31,210 bases of DNA from an uncultured Acidocella sp. (GCF_946222605.1 NZ_CAMIIE010000036.1:1-31210), one strand, 5' to 3'. Positions 22,704 through 31,165 are shown, counted from the first letter of the stretch. The notes: generated by a model from the sequence alone, not told the origin. Made by a program: numbers and translations.

Positions 22704-24328
22704 GCCGGATCTCCTTGCAACGCCTCATGGGTGGGGCTCGGCCCCATCAGCGCGCGCGCCGCCAGCGCCCCCCAGCGATGATTGAACAGCCAGCGATTGA
22801 CCGCCGCCCCGCCCTCATGCTGGCTCTGCCGCGCCCCGCCTTTGCCTTCCAGATGATAAAACCGCAGATCGCTCTGGAAAGCCGGATGTCCGGCCTCCAG
22901 GCTGCGCAGGCACAAATCCGCATCCTCGTAATGGCCGAAGATGTAATCCTCGGAAAACCCGTCCAGCGTCTCGAACCAGTCCCGCGCGATCGACATGAAC
23001 GCCCCGGTGATCGCCGGCACGCAACGCGGGCGCAGCAGCGCCGCATCCTGCGCCGGCGCGCCCTTGCCGTAATGCTCCACCCGCAACAGGGTCAAATCCT
23101 CCCGCCGCGCCATGGCAAAGCCGGGGCAGCGATCCGCCTCGAAATACATGCCCGCATGCATCAGCGCCCCGTCATCGTAATAAAGTGCGGCGCCGAGCAG
23201 CCGGGTCCGCGCGGACGGGGCGCTGGCGACGAGCTCCAGATGGCGCGCCATCTCGCCCGCCGCTTTCGGAAACACGTCCGGGTTCAACAGCAGCAGCCGT
23301 TCGGTGCGGGCATGGCTGGCGGCGAGATTATTGGCGGCGGCGAAGCCGGCATTTTCCGGCAGCAGGATCAGCGTGATGTCCAGCCCATGGGTGAGATGAG
23401 CGATGCGCGCATCCTTCTGCAGCCGCGCCGCCAGCTCCGGGCTGTTGCAGACATAGATATATTCATACTCATCCGCCCGCGCCTGACGGGCCAGCAGCGC
23501 CTGCTGCAGGATCAGATAATCCGGCTTGCCGAACAGGCAGACGATGACGGAGCCGGCCAGCGCCCGCCCAGGCTGGTGAAACCGCTCGATATAAGGCGCG
23601 CTCACCGCGCGGCGGGTCAGCATCCGGCTGAAATCCACCAGCTGTTCGCCAATCCCCGCCTCGATCGCGGCGACGGCATTGAAATAGCTCGGTCCCGGAT
23701 AATGCCCACTGGCCAGCTGCTGCAGCACGATATCGCGCAGCGCCAGATCCTCCATCGGCTCGATGCTGACGATCATCGCCAGCTCGGCGCCGGATTTCAG
23801 CCGCATCACCAGATTGCATTTGCCAGGCATCAAACGCTGCCCGGCATAGAGAAAGCCCCAGAAGCCGATGGCGTGCGGCTGCTGCAACCCCACCGCCTTC
23901 TCCGCATCCGGCCGGCGGGTGCGCGCCAGCCCGGCCGCGGAAAACGCCATCGACCAGCCGGCGACGTAAAGCTCGATCGCATCCAGCCGGTCCAGCGCGT
24001 CATTCACCCAGCCAATGACATAAAGCCCGCCGGAGGCGGAGAGCTGCACCGCGTCGATCGCCCCGGCGGGTACGCGCGGGGCTTCATCCGCCTGGCCGGG
24101 ACGGGCGGTGATGATGACGCGATCCCGCGGCAGCCCGCCAGGGGTGAAAGCAAGCCGGCCCTCGGCGCGGCCATAATGCTCATAATGCTCGCGCCCGGAG
24201 CGGAACTTACCTTCCGCCACCGCCACCAGCACGTCAGGGTTCAGGCGCAGATAGGTCTGCTCGTCGAAATCCGGCGGCATCGGCGCCAAGGCCTGGCCCT
24301 TCGCCGGCTTTTTGCCTCCCTCACTCAT
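22700..24328 (-). CDS. GT2-family glycosyltransferase with N-terminal NPDV/HYxxxGxxEGR domain
   Basis: The product is 542 residues. Residues about 18-60 hold a short helical module (F-D-E-Q-T-Y-L-R-L-N-P-D-V then H-Y-E-H-Y-G-R-A-E-G-R), a repeat seen in large alphaproteobacterial surface-polysaccharide enzymes and some secreted proteins. A middle region (about 70-250) is not recognised. The GT-A catalytic part follows (about 255-530): S-V-I-V-C-L-F-G, E-N-A-G-F-A-A-A-N-N-L-A, the L-L-L-N-P-D-V metal region, and F-S-E-D-Y-I-F-G-H-Y-E-D-A-D-L-C-L-R, the catalytic-base segment. It resembles rhamnosyl- or similar transferases. Together with the overlapping GT4 gene it probably makes a surface glycan (inference). 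Confidence 0.88.
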   Translation of the reverse strand: MSEGGKKPAKGQALAPMPPDFDEQTYLRLNPDVLVAVAEGKFRSGREHYEHYGRAEGRLAFTPGGLPRDRVIITARPGQADEAPRVPAGAIDAVQLSASGGLYVIGWVNDALDRLDAIELYVAGWSMAFSAAGLARTRRPDAEKAVGLQQPHAIGFWGFLYAGQRLMPGKCNLVMRLKSGAELAMIVSIEPMEDLALRDIVLQQLASGHYPGPSYFNAVAAIEAGIGEQLVDFSRMLTRRAVSAPYIERFHQPGRALAGSVIVCLFGKPDYLILQQALLARQARADEYEYIYVCNSPELAARLQKDARIAHLTHGLDITLILLPENAGFAAANNLAASHARTERLLLLNPDVFPKAAGEMARHLELVASAPSARTRLLGAALYYDDGALMHAGMYFEADRCPGFAMARREDLTLLRVEHYGKGAPAQDAALLRPRCVPAITGAFMSIARDWFETLDGFSEDYIFGHYEDADLCLRSLEAGHPAFQSDLRFYHLEGKGGARQSQHEGGAAVNRWLFNHRWGALAARALMGPSPTHEALQGDPA

Positions 24329-24357
24329 GCCACTCTCCGCCCAGACGCATCACAGCC

Positions 24358-24804
24358 TCATTTTTGCTTTGGCGGCTTCACCTCGTTGAGGAACGCCCCC
24401 ACCTGCCCCGCCTGCTGAAAGGTCAGCGCGCAGGGCATGATGCTCCCGCGCTGCACCGGATAGCGCAGCCCGCTGAGGGCGAAATAATCGCCGCCGGGTG
24501 CCAGCGTGACACTCTGCCGGGCCGGGATGCGCAGCTGCGCCAGCGGCTTGCCGTCCTTGTCCAGCAGCGTCGTTTTGTCGGCGTTGCTGCAATCCCAGCC
24601 GGTCAGCACATCGTCGGTCGAGCCGTCATTATGGATCTGCAGAAAGCCCTCCGTGCTGGTCTGCTTATCCTTGGTCATATAGACCGAGCCATGATCCACC
24701 CGGATATTGATCGCCGGGGTGGTGGTGGCGGCGAAAGCGCGCTGACCAGCGAGCAGGGGGGCGGCCAGAACCGGCAAGGCCAGCAGAGTTTTACGCGACT
24801 TCAT
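24358..24804 (-). CDS. Secreted PCu(A)C-like protein without the copper ligands
   Basis: The product is 148 residues. A signal peptide covers residues 1-25 (cleavage after AFA). The mature part follows the copper chaperone PCu(A)C/DUF461 layout: E-G-F-L-Q-I-H-N-D-G-S-T-D-D-V-L, then I-P-A-R-Q-S-V-T-L-A-P-G-G, then L-R-Y-P-V-Q-R-G and A-L-T-F-Q-Q-A-G. In the family the Cu(I) site is the H(M)X10MX21HXM pattern. Here the first His-Met site reads T-L-L-D and the His-Leu-Met after APGG is Y-F-A-L, so no site is left. Cys72 and Cys115 could form a disulfide. ATG at 24804 overlaps the GST stop. Confidence 0.65.
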   Translation of the reverse strand: MKSRKTLLALPVLAAPLLAGQRAFAATTTPAINIRVDHGSVYMTKDKQTSTEGFLQIHNDGSTDDVLTGWDCSNADKTTLLDKDGKPLAQLRIPARQSVTLAPGGDYFALSGLRYPVQRGSIMPCALTFQQAGQVGAFLNEVKPPKQK

Positions 24805-25460
24805 GCGAGGCTCTCATATTTCTCGAGTTTCCAGGAGTCGGGTTCTTTTGCCGCGATCTCGTACCATTCCGCAACCAAGGGATGTGCGCGGACCGCGGCG
24901 CAATAGGCCTTGGAGGCGTCCGAGAGGGCCGGCTGGAAGGTGAGGAAGCGCGCCACCACGGGGGCGTACATCGCATCGGCGGCGTTGAAGTCCGCCCCGA
25001 ACAGGAACGGGCCATCAGCGCCGAATTTCGAACGGGTTTCGGCCCAGATCGCCTCGATGCGGGCGATATCGGCCAGGCTCTCTTCCGTGCGGCCCAGCCC
25101 GGCATAATCCGGGCGGCCCAGCACCATTGGCATGGCCATGCGCAAGGCGCGGAAGCCCGCATGCATCTCGGCGGCGATGGCGCGGGCATGCGCCTTGGCC
25201 AGGCGCTCTTGCGGCCACAGGCTAGGGGTGATCTCGGCGCAATATTCGGCGATGGCGAGGCTCTCCCACACGCGCGCCCCGTCATGCTCCAGCCAGGGCA
25301 CCATGCCGCTGGGCGAAATTTTCTTCACCTCCGGGGAGTCGCCACCGGCCAGCGGCACGAAAATCTCCTGCGCCGGCAGCCCGGCCAGCCGCACCAGCAG
25401 AAAGCCGCGCAACGACCAGGAGGAATAGCGCGCCGTGCCCAGATAAAGCTTCGCCGTCAT
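24801..25460 (-). CDS. Glutathione S-transferase family protein
   Basis: The product is 219 residues. An N-terminal thioredoxin-like domain (about 1-80) carries Y-S-S-W-S-L-R (12-18), whose Ser is the likely catalytic residue. The cis-Pro motif M-V-P-W-L is near 53-57, and E-S-L-A-I-A-E-Y closes the glutathione site. The all-helical C-terminal domain has F-N-A-A-D-A-M-Y-A-P-V-V, the usual N-capping box helix. The substrate is not known; relatives include maleylacetoacetate isomerase-like and detoxifying GSTs. The start is ATG at 25460. It is divergent from folP across 95 bases. The stop overlaps the start of the PCu(A)C-like gene by four bases. Confidence 0.9.
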   Translation of the reverse strand: MTAKLYLGTARYSSWSLRGFLLVRLAGLPAQEIFVPLAGGDSPEVKKISPSGMVPWLEHDGARVWESLAIAEYCAEITPSLWPQERLAKAHARAIAAEMHAGFRALRMAMPMVLGRPDYAGLGRTEESLADIARIEAIWAETRSKFGADGPFLFGADFNAADAMYAPVVARFLTFQPALSDASKAYCAAVRAHPLVAEWYEIAAKEPDSWKLEKYESLA

Positions 25461-25555
25461 TCAGCATCTCCTTTGAACCTGCTCCCAGCAAAGGCCATAT
25501 CCCCCGGCGTGTGGCAAGGCTGGCCCCGGCGCGGCGCGGCATGATACGGGCCGGC

Positions 25556-26395
25556 ATGGCAGACGCACCGAAATTCTGGGCCGGACTGGCGCTGACGCGG
25601 CCGCTGGTAATGGGAATCCTCAATGTCACACCGGACTCCTTCTCCGATGGCGGCACCCATGACAGCGCCGAGGCCGCCATCGCCGCCGGGGCAAGGATGC
25701 TGGCGCAAGGCGCCGATATTCTCGATATTGGCGGTGAGAGCACCCGGCCCGGCGCGGCTTTGGTGACGCCGACGGAAGAAATCGCCCGCATCCTGCCTGT
25801 GGTGCGCGCCCTGGCGGCGCAAGGCGCGGTGATCTCGCTGGATACGCGCAATGCCGCGACCATGGCGGCCGGGCTGGAAGCCGGGGCGAGGATCGTCAAT
25901 GACGTCTCTGGCCTGCGTCACGATCCCGCTGCGGCAAGGCTGGTGGCGCAAACCGGCTGCCCGGTGGTGCTGATGCATATGCGCGGCACACCGGAGACGA
26001 TGAACAGGCTGGCGGTCTATGACGATGTGGTCAGCACGGTGGAAGCGGAACTGCTGGCGGCGCGCGACGCGGCCCTAGCCGCCGGGATCGCCCCCGCGCA
26101 GATCTGCCTGGACCCTGGGCTGGGCTTCGCCAAGATCGGCGCGCAGAACATCGCGCTGCTGAAGGCCACCGCCCGGCTGGCCGCCCTTGGCCATCCGCTG
26201 CTCATCGCGCTCTCGCGCAAGCGGTTTCTGGGCGAGATCTCCGGCGAAACCGAAGCCGCGAAGCGCGACCCGGAGAGCCTCGCCGCCGCGGCCTATGCCG
26301 TGAGCCAAGGGGCGCATATATTGCGCGTGCATGACGTGGCCGGGACCGTGAAAGCCTTACGGGTCTGGCGGAGTTTAGAGAGAGACGATGGATAA
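25556..26395 (+). CDS. folP: Dihydropteroate synthase
   Basis: The product is 279 residues, a TIM-barrel enzyme joining 6-hydroxymethyl-dihydropterin diphosphate with p-aminobenzoate in folate synthesis; it is the sulfonamide target. Both signatures are present: G-I-L-N-V-T-P-D-S-F-S-D-G-G (about 20-33) and G-A-D-I-L-D-I-G-G-E-S-T-R-P-G-A (about 57-72). A later D-P-G-L-G-F segment and the S-R-K-R-F-L-G pterin/phosphate-binding region near the C-terminus complete the site. I chose ATG at 25556; an in-frame ATG at 25541 is an alternative and neither has a good ribosome binding site. Its last 8 bases overlap glmM. Confidence 0.96.
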   Translation: MADAPKFWAGLALTRPLVMGILNVTPDSFSDGGTHDSAEAAIAAGARMLAQGADILDIGGESTRPGAALVTPTEEIARILPVVRALAAQGAVISLDTRNAATMAAGLEAGARIVNDVSGLRHDPAAARLVAQTGCPVVLMHMRGTPETMNRLAVYDDVVSTVEAELLAARDAALAAGIAPAQICLDPGLGFAKIGAQNIALLKATARLAALGHPLLIALSRKRFLGEISGETEAAKRDPESLAAAAYAVSQGAHILRVHDVAGTVKALRVWRSLERDDG

Positions 26396-27758
26396 ACAGC
26401 CCCAACGCCGCCTGTTCGGAACCGACGGGATTCGCGGCACCGCCAATAAAGCGCCGATGACGGCGGAAATGGCGCTCCGGCTCGGCCAGGCGGCCGGGCT
26501 GCTCTTCACCAGGGGCAAGCACCGGCACCGTGTGATCATCGGCAAGGATACCCGCCTTTCCGGCTATATGCTGGAACCGGCGCTGACCGCCGGCTTCATT
26601 TCGGCGGGGATGAACGTGACCCTGGCCGGGCCGCTGCCGACGCCTGCGATCGCGATGCTCACCCGCTCGCTGCGGCTGGATCTGGGCGTGGTGATCTCCG
26701 CCTCGCATAACCCGTTCGAGGATAACGGCATCAAGCTGTTCGGCCCGGATGGCGCCAAGCTCTCGGACGAGACCGAGGCCGAGATCGAGGCGCTGATGGC
26801 CGAAGACCTTTCGGAGCGCATGGCCCCGCCGGAGAAATTGGGCCGCGCGGCGCGGCTGGTGGATGCCGCCGGGCGCTATATCGAGGCGGCGAAGTTTTCG
26901 CTGCCCCGCGGCCTGCGGCTGGATGGGCTGCGCATCGTGCTCGATTGCGCGCATGGCGCCGCCTATAAAGTCGCCCCGGCGGCGTTGTTCGAGCTGGGGG
27001 CGGAGGTGATCCCGCTCGGCGTCTCGCCCGACGGCTTCAACATCAACCGCGAGGCCGGGTCCACCGCGCCGAGGGCGCTCTGCGAGGCGGTGCTGGAACA
27101 TCACGCCGATATCGGCATCGCGCTGGATGGGGATGCGGACCGGGTGATCCTGGCCGATGAGCGCGGCGAGATTATCGATGGCGACCAGATCCTCGGACTG
27201 ATCGCGCGCGATATGGCGCAGGCGGGCAATCTGCGCGGCGGCGGCATCGTCGCCACGGTGATGTCCAATCTCGGGCTGGAGCGGTTTCTGGCCGGGCTTG
27301 ACATGGCGCTGATCCGCACCAAGGTCGGCGACCGTTATGTCGCCGAGGCGATGCGGACCAAGGGCTATAATCTGGGCGGCGAGCAGTCCGGCCATGTGAT
27401 CCTCTCGGATTTCGCCACCACCGGGGATGGGCTGGTGGCGGCGTTGCAGGTGCTCTCGGTGCTGGTGCGCTCGGGCCAACGCGCCTCCGAGGCCTGCCGG
27501 GTTTTCGCGCCGCTGCCGCAGCTTTTGCGCAATGTCCGCTATCGCGGCGCCTCGCCGCTGGCGCTGCCGCACATCAAGACCGCCATCGAGGAAGCCGCCA
27601 AGCGGCTGGAAGGCACCGGCCGGGTGCTGATCCGCCCCTCAGGCACCGAGCCCTTGATCCGGGTGATGGCCGAAGGCGAGGATCAAGGACTGATCGAGGA
27701 GATCGTCGAGGGGCTATGCGGCGAGATCGCCGCGGCGACGGCGCAGGCGGCGGAATGA
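26388..27758 (+). CDS. glmM: Phosphoglucosamine mutase
   Basis: The product is 456 residues, the family size. It turns glucosamine-6-phosphate into glucosamine-1-phosphate for UDP-GlcNAc, peptidoglycan and lipid A. The start R-R-L-F-G-T-D-G-I-R-G-T-A-N is diagnostic. The phosphorylated serine lies in V-I-S-A-S-H-N-P (Ser about 103), the Mg site is D-G-D-A-D-R (near 245), the sugar loop is G-G-E-Q-S-G-H (about 331), and the phosphate-binding R-P-S-G-T-E-P-L-I-R is near 405. ATG at 26388 lies inside the folP 3' end. The stop TGA overlaps the thiD ATG, so folP-glmM-thiD form one coupled operon. Confidence 0.97.
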   Translation: MDKQPQRRLFGTDGIRGTANKAPMTAEMALRLGQAAGLLFTRGKHRHRVIIGKDTRLSGYMLEPALTAGFISAGMNVTLAGPLPTPAIAMLTRSLRLDLGVVISASHNPFEDNGIKLFGPDGAKLSDETEAEIEALMAEDLSERMAPPEKLGRAARLVDAAGRYIEAAKFSLPRGLRLDGLRIVLDCAHGAAYKVAPAALFELGAEVIPLGVSPDGFNINREAGSTAPRALCEAVLEHHADIGIALDGDADRVILADERGEIIDGDQILGLIARDMAQAGNLRGGGIVATVMSNLGLERFLAGLDMALIRTKVGDRYVAEAMRTKGYNLGGEQSGHVILSDFATTGDGLVAALQVLSVLVRSGQRASEACRVFAPLPQLLRNVRYRGASPLALPHIKTAIEEAAKRLEGTGRVLIRPSGTEPLIRVMAEGEDQGLIEEIVEGLCGEIAAATAQAAE

Positions 27759-28549
27759 TCGCGCGGGTTTTAACCGTCGCCGGCTCGGATTCCGGCGGTG
27801 GGGCCGGGATCGAGGCGGATCTGAAAACCATCACCGCGCTCGGCGGCTATGGCTGCACCGCCATCACCGGCCTGACCGCGCAGAACACGCTGGGGGTGCG
27901 GGATGTGCATCCGGTGCCGCCCGCCTTCGTGGCGCTGGCGATGCGCTGCGTGATCGAGGATATCGGTGTCGATGCGATCAAGCTCGGCATGCTCACTAAT
28001 GAGGGCATCATCCGCGCCGTCGCGCAGACGCTGCCCGAGGGCGTGCCGATGGTGCTGGACCCGGTGATGGTCGCCACCTCAGGCGCCGTGCTGCTGCCCG
28101 ATGAGGCGATCGCGGCGCTGATCGAAACGCTGATCCCGCGTGCGGCGCTGATCACCCCGAATTTGCCGGAAGCGGCGAAGATCACCGGGCTGCCGGTGAG
28201 CACGCAAGCAGAGCGCCTGGCCGCCGGGCAGCGCCTGCTGGAGATGGGGGCGAAGGCGGCGCTGATCAAAGGCGGGCATGGCACGGGGGCGGCGCTGACC
28301 GATCTGCTGGTGATGCCGGATGGCATCGTCGAGATTACCCTGCAGCGGATCGAAAGCCGCAACACCCACGGCACCGGCTGCACCATGTCCTCGGCCATCG
28401 CCACCTCTCTGGCGCAGGGGCTGGATCTGGAGGCCAGCGTGCGCCGGGCGCGGGACTATCTGCAGGCGGCCATCGCCACCGCGCCGGGGCTCGGGGCCGG
28501 GCATGGGCCGGTCAATCATCTCGTTTCGATCGAGGCCGTTCGGCTTTAA
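27755..28549 (+). CDS. thiD: Hydroxymethylpyrimidine/phosphomethylpyrimidine kinase
   Basis: The product is 264 residues with the ribokinase fold. A-G-S-D-S-G-G-G-A-G-I (about 8-18) near the N-terminus binds the pyrimidine, D-P-V-M-V-A-T-S-G (about 101-109) follows, L-I-T-P-N-L-P-E lies mid-protein, and N-T-H-G-T-G-C-T-M-S-S near 205-215 is the anion hole with catalytic region. It phosphorylates HMP twice for thiamine synthesis. ATG at 27755 (ATGA overlap with glmM) is preferred over an earlier in-frame start at 27716, which lies in the glmM 3' end. Confidence 0.96.
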   Translation: MIARVLTVAGSDSGGGAGIEADLKTITALGGYGCTAITGLTAQNTLGVRDVHPVPPAFVALAMRCVIEDIGVDAIKLGMLTNEGIIRAVAQTLPEGVPMVLDPVMVATSGAVLLPDEAIAALIETLIPRAALITPNLPEAAKITGLPVSTQAERLAAGQRLLEMGAKAALIKGGHGTGAALTDLLVMPDGIVEITLQRIESRNTHGTGCTMSSAIATSLAQGLDLEASVRRARDYLQAAIATAPGLGAGHGPVNHLVSIEAVRL

Positions 28550-28609
28550 TCCGATCTTAAAAGCGGCCTGCTGTATTGCCCGTACCTTCAACAAGCACGA
28601 GCAAGCCGC

Positions 28610-30145
28610 ATGTCCATGATCAAGGCGTTGAACGACCGGCTGAGTTTCATCAAACTATCCGAGCATTTGCGCACCCGGCTACGGGGCGCGAAGCCCATCG
28701 TCATGGCGGCGCTGCCGGAGGCGCTGGACGCCTCCTACACGCAAATCCGCAAAACCCCCGAGGCCGCGAAATTCTTCGCCTCGGAAGAAATGATGCGCCA
28801 CGCCAAGAAAAAGCAGCGCGCCCATTGGGACGGCATTACCGATGGCCGGCTGGACGAAGCCTATGGCCGCGCCGTCACCTTCATTGGCGAGGTGCATGCC
28901 AGGATCGGGCTGGAGCCGCGCTGGTATATCGGCGGCTATAACATCGTGCTGGAGCATCTGCTCACCGCGCTGCTGGAAGCGCGCTGGCCCAAGGCGCGCT
29001 TCGGCGCGGCGCAAAACCAGATGCGCCAGCAGGCGATCGAGGAGGCCGTCGCCGTCACCAAGACGACGCTGCTCGACATGGAAATGGCGATCACCGTGTA
29101 TCTGGAGGTCTCCGACCGCGCCCGCCTGGCCGCCGAGACCAAGGCGCGGGAAAATGCCGCCGCGGTGGTGCGGACGATGAGCCAGGCGATGGAGGCGATG
29201 GCGGCGGGCGATCTCACCCACCGCATCGGCAACACCATGCCGGCGGATTATGACCGGCTGCGCGATGATTTCAACGCCGCGCTGGACAAGCTCGCCACGA
29301 CAATGCTCAGCATCCAGAATTCCTCGCGCACCATCAACGGCAATATCGAGGAGCTGTCCCAGGCGGCGGACAACATGGCGCAGCGCACCGAGCAGCAATC
29401 CGCCAGCCTGCTCGAATCCACCACCGCGCTGAACGTTCTGACCGAAGGCCTGCGCAAGATGGCCGGCGGCGCCGCGGAAGCCAACAAAATGGTCAGCCAC
29501 GTGAATGCCGGGGCGGCGAATTCGCGCAATGTCGTCGCCGAGGCGGCCAGGGCGATGGGGCAAATCGAAAACTCCTCGCGTGAGATCGGTCAGATCATCG
29601 GGCTGATCGACGATATCGCCTTCCAGACCAATTTGCTGGCGCTCAATGCCGGGGTGGAGGCAGCACGCGCCGGCGATGCCGGGCGGGGCTTCGCCGTCGT
29701 CGCCTCCGAGGTCCGCGCCTTGGCGCAACGCTCCGCCGAAGCCGCGAAAGCGATCAAGGAACTGATCTCCACCAGCTCCTCGCAGGTCAATCAAGGTGTC
29801 GATCTCGTGCGCAAGACCAGCGACACGCTGGATGGCATCATGGGCGCGGTCGGGCAGATCGACGGGGTGATCTCCGACATCGCCAATACCGCCGCCAACC
29901 AGTCCGGTGGCCTGAGCGAGGTGAACGAGGCGCTGGGGCAGATGAGCAATGCCGTGCAGCAAAGCACCGCGATGGTGGAGGAAACCACCGCGGCCGTGCA
30001 TTCTCTGCGGGTGGAGATCGACGGGCTGAACGCGTCGCTGGCGGCGTTCCGCCTGGGCAGCAACGCCTCCGCCCCGCCCAGCCTCAACCGCCTGCCAACC
30101 CCTGCCCGCCGGCGCGTGAACGCCCAGGCGGCAAGCCGGGTTTGA
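28610..30145 (+). CDS. Globin-coupled methyl-accepting chemotaxis protein (HemAT-like)
   Basis: The product is 511 residues with no transmembrane helix, so it is cytoplasmic. The N-terminal sensor globin (about 15-175) has the proximal heme His72 in Q-R-A-H-W-D-G-I and the family pattern H-A-R-I-G-L-E-P-R-W-Y-I-G-G-Y. A HAMP-like linker (about 185-230) follows, then the signalling coiled coil. Its hairpin tip (I-D-D-I-A-F-Q-T-N-L-L-A-L-N-A-x-V-E-A-A-R-A-G, about 332-355) contacts CheA and CheW. It has no C-terminal CheR-binding pentapeptide. It likely senses O2 or another diatomic gas. No other chemotaxis gene is in the window. ATG at 28610 has a weak ribosome binding site; the ATG at 28616 is possible. 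A terminator follows. Confidence 0.94.
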   Translation: MSMIKALNDRLSFIKLSEHLRTRLRGAKPIVMAALPEALDASYTQIRKTPEAAKFFASEEMMRHAKKKQRAHWDGITDGRLDEAYGRAVTFIGEVHARIGLEPRWYIGGYNIVLEHLLTALLEARWPKARFGAAQNQMRQQAIEEAVAVTKTTLLDMEMAITVYLEVSDRARLAAETKARENAAAVVRTMSQAMEAMAAGDLTHRIGNTMPADYDRLRDDFNAALDKLATTMLSIQNSSRTINGNIEELSQAADNMAQRTEQQSASLLESTTALNVLTEGLRKMAGGAAEANKMVSHVNAGAANSRNVVAEAARAMGQIENSSREIGQIIGLIDDIAFQTNLLALNAGVEAARAGDAGRGFAVVASEVRALAQRSAEAAKAIKELISTSSSQVNQGVDLVRKTSDTLDGIMGAVGQIDGVISDIANTAANQSGGLSEVNEALGQMSNAVQQSTAMVEETTAAVHSLRVEIDGLNASLAAFRLGSNASAPPSLNRLPTPARRRVNAQAASRV

Positions 30146-30170
30146 AATCCGTCGAAGTCGGGCTAAAGAG

Positions 30171-30222
30171 AACCGCCTTGGCCAGGTCCGGCAGCGCCGG
30201 AAACCAGCCGAGGCGGTTTTTT
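30171..30222 (+). terminator. Rho-independent terminator behind the chemoreceptor gene
   Basis: AACCGCCTTGGC (30171-30182) pairs with GCCGAGGCGGTT (30207-30218) with one mismatch. A second small hairpin TCCGGC/GCCGGA lies in the loop, and a T-run follows at 30217-30222. It lies 25 bases behind the stop and ends five bases before tRNA-Arg. Confidence 0.88.
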
Positions 30223-30227
30223 CTTAT

Positions 30228-30301
30228 GTCTCCGTAGCTCAGCAGGATAGAGCACAGGATTCCTAATCCTGGGGCCGTGGGTTCGAATCCCGCCGGGGAC
30301 A
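30228..30301 (+). tRNA. tRNA-Arg (anticodon CCT)
   Basis: A complete cloverleaf of 74 bases. The acceptor stem is GTCTCCG/CGGGGAC (with one G-T pair), the D-arm contains TAGCTCAGCAGGATAGAGCA, the anticodon stem CAGGA/TCCTG has loop TTCCTAA giving anticodon CCT, and the T-arm is built on the GGTTCGAATC loop region. The discriminator is A at 30301. The CCA end is not encoded (followed by TTCC). It reads AGG codons. Confidence 0.96.
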
Positions 30302-30513
30302 TTCCATCCTGCCCGACAGCGCCTCGGCCCCGCCCACCTCTTGCCACGCATAGGCCTGGCCGCTGTGTCCATCGGCGCTGCGTCCATGGGTGATGAAACG
30401 CTACCCTCGCCAAAATTCCGCACAGGGGGTTGTGGCCGGCTTTGATCGTTCCAAATCTCCGAACCATCGGCCGCAGGGACCAGACACCGGCCCTGCATGA
30501 TGAAGGACATTCG
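30302..30513. other. Gap between tRNA-Arg and the nitroreductase gene
   Basis: No gene is seen. The stretch is about 210 bases with GC-rich sequence and a short imperfect direct repeat (TGTCCATCGGCGCTGCGTCCAT, about 30367-30388, TCCATs). A ribosome binding site AAGGA lies near 30502. No terminator for the tRNA is obvious. Confidence 0.3.
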
Positions 30514-31152
30514 ATGACGAGCTTGAACGAACGGCTTTCCTGGCGCTATGCGACAAAGGCCTTTGACCCGTCCCGGCAGGTGCCGGCGGAAAAACTGAAC
30601 GCCATTCTGGAAGCCGTGCGCCTGGCGCCGACCTCCAGCGGGCTGCAGCCCTTCGAGCTGCTGGTGGTCACCACCCCCGAGATCCGCGCGAAAATCCGCG
30701 CCGTTGCCTGGAACCAGGCGCAGGTGACGGATTGCTCGCATCTGCTGGTCTTCGCCGCCTGGGATGATATCACCCCTGAGCGCGTGAACATGATGTTCGA
30801 TCTCACCAACGAGGTGCGCGGCTTCAAGAACGAAGGCTGGGAAGCCTACCGGCAGAAACTGCTCGGCATCGTCGCCGAACGCGGCACCGAGGCGAATTAC
30901 CAGGCCGCCGCGCGCCAGGCCTATATCGGGCTCGGCGCGGCGCTGATCGCCGCCGCCTTCGAGGAGGTGGACGCCACCCCGATGGAAGGCTTCGACCCCG
31001 AGGCGGTGGATGAGATTCTCGGGCTGAAAGCGCGGCATCTGCGCAGCGTGCTGCTGCTGCCGCTGGGCTACCGCGCGGCTGAGCGCGACTGGCTGGTGAA
31101 TTTGCAAAAGGTCCGGCGTCCGGCGGAACAATTCATCAGCTACGTGGCATAA
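30514..31152 (+). CDS. Nitroreductase-family NAD(P)H-dependent oxidoreductase (NfsB-like)
   Basis: The product is 212 residues, an FMN flavoenzyme of the nitroreductase/dihydropteridine reductase type. The FMN-phosphate-binding opening is L-N-E-R-L-S-W-R-Y-A-T-K-A-F-D (about 4-18). The A-P-T-S-S-G-L-Q-P-F-E segment (about 42-52) contacts the flavin. Later F-A-A-W-D-D and the dimer-forming long helix region, then L-L-L-P-L-G-Y-R near the C-terminus, match. It would reduce nitroaromatics or quinones, possibly also others, with NAD(P)H. ATG at 30514 follows AAGGA; an earlier in-frame start at 30430 has no support. The downstream hairpin is at 31166-31191. Confidence 0.9.
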   Translation: MTSLNERLSWRYATKAFDPSRQVPAEKLNAILEAVRLAPTSSGLQPFELLVVTTPEIRAKIRAVAWNQAQVTDCSHLLVFAAWDDITPERVNMMFDLTNEVRGFKNEGWEAYRQKLLGIVAERGTEANYQAAARQAYIGLGAALIAAAFEEVDATPMEGFDPEAVDEILGLKARHLRSVLLLPLGYRAAERDWLVNLQKVRRPAEQFISYVA

Positions 31153-31165
31153 CACGCGCTCTCCT

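Noticed and set aside
22715..24418. Plus-strand frame of 567 codons opposite the GT2 gene
   Set aside because: It is longer than the gene on the other strand, but its product is a Arg/His/Gln-rich composition typical of an antisense shadow; the minus-strand product has clear GT2 motifs.
26202..27572. Minus-strand frame of 456 codons opposite glmM
   Set aside because: Antisense shadow of high-GC coding DNA; the plus strand is unmistakably GlmM.
28679..30001. Minus-strand frame of 440 codons opposite the chemoreceptor
   Set aside because: Composition is that of an antisense shadow, and the plus strand has full globin and MCP signatures.
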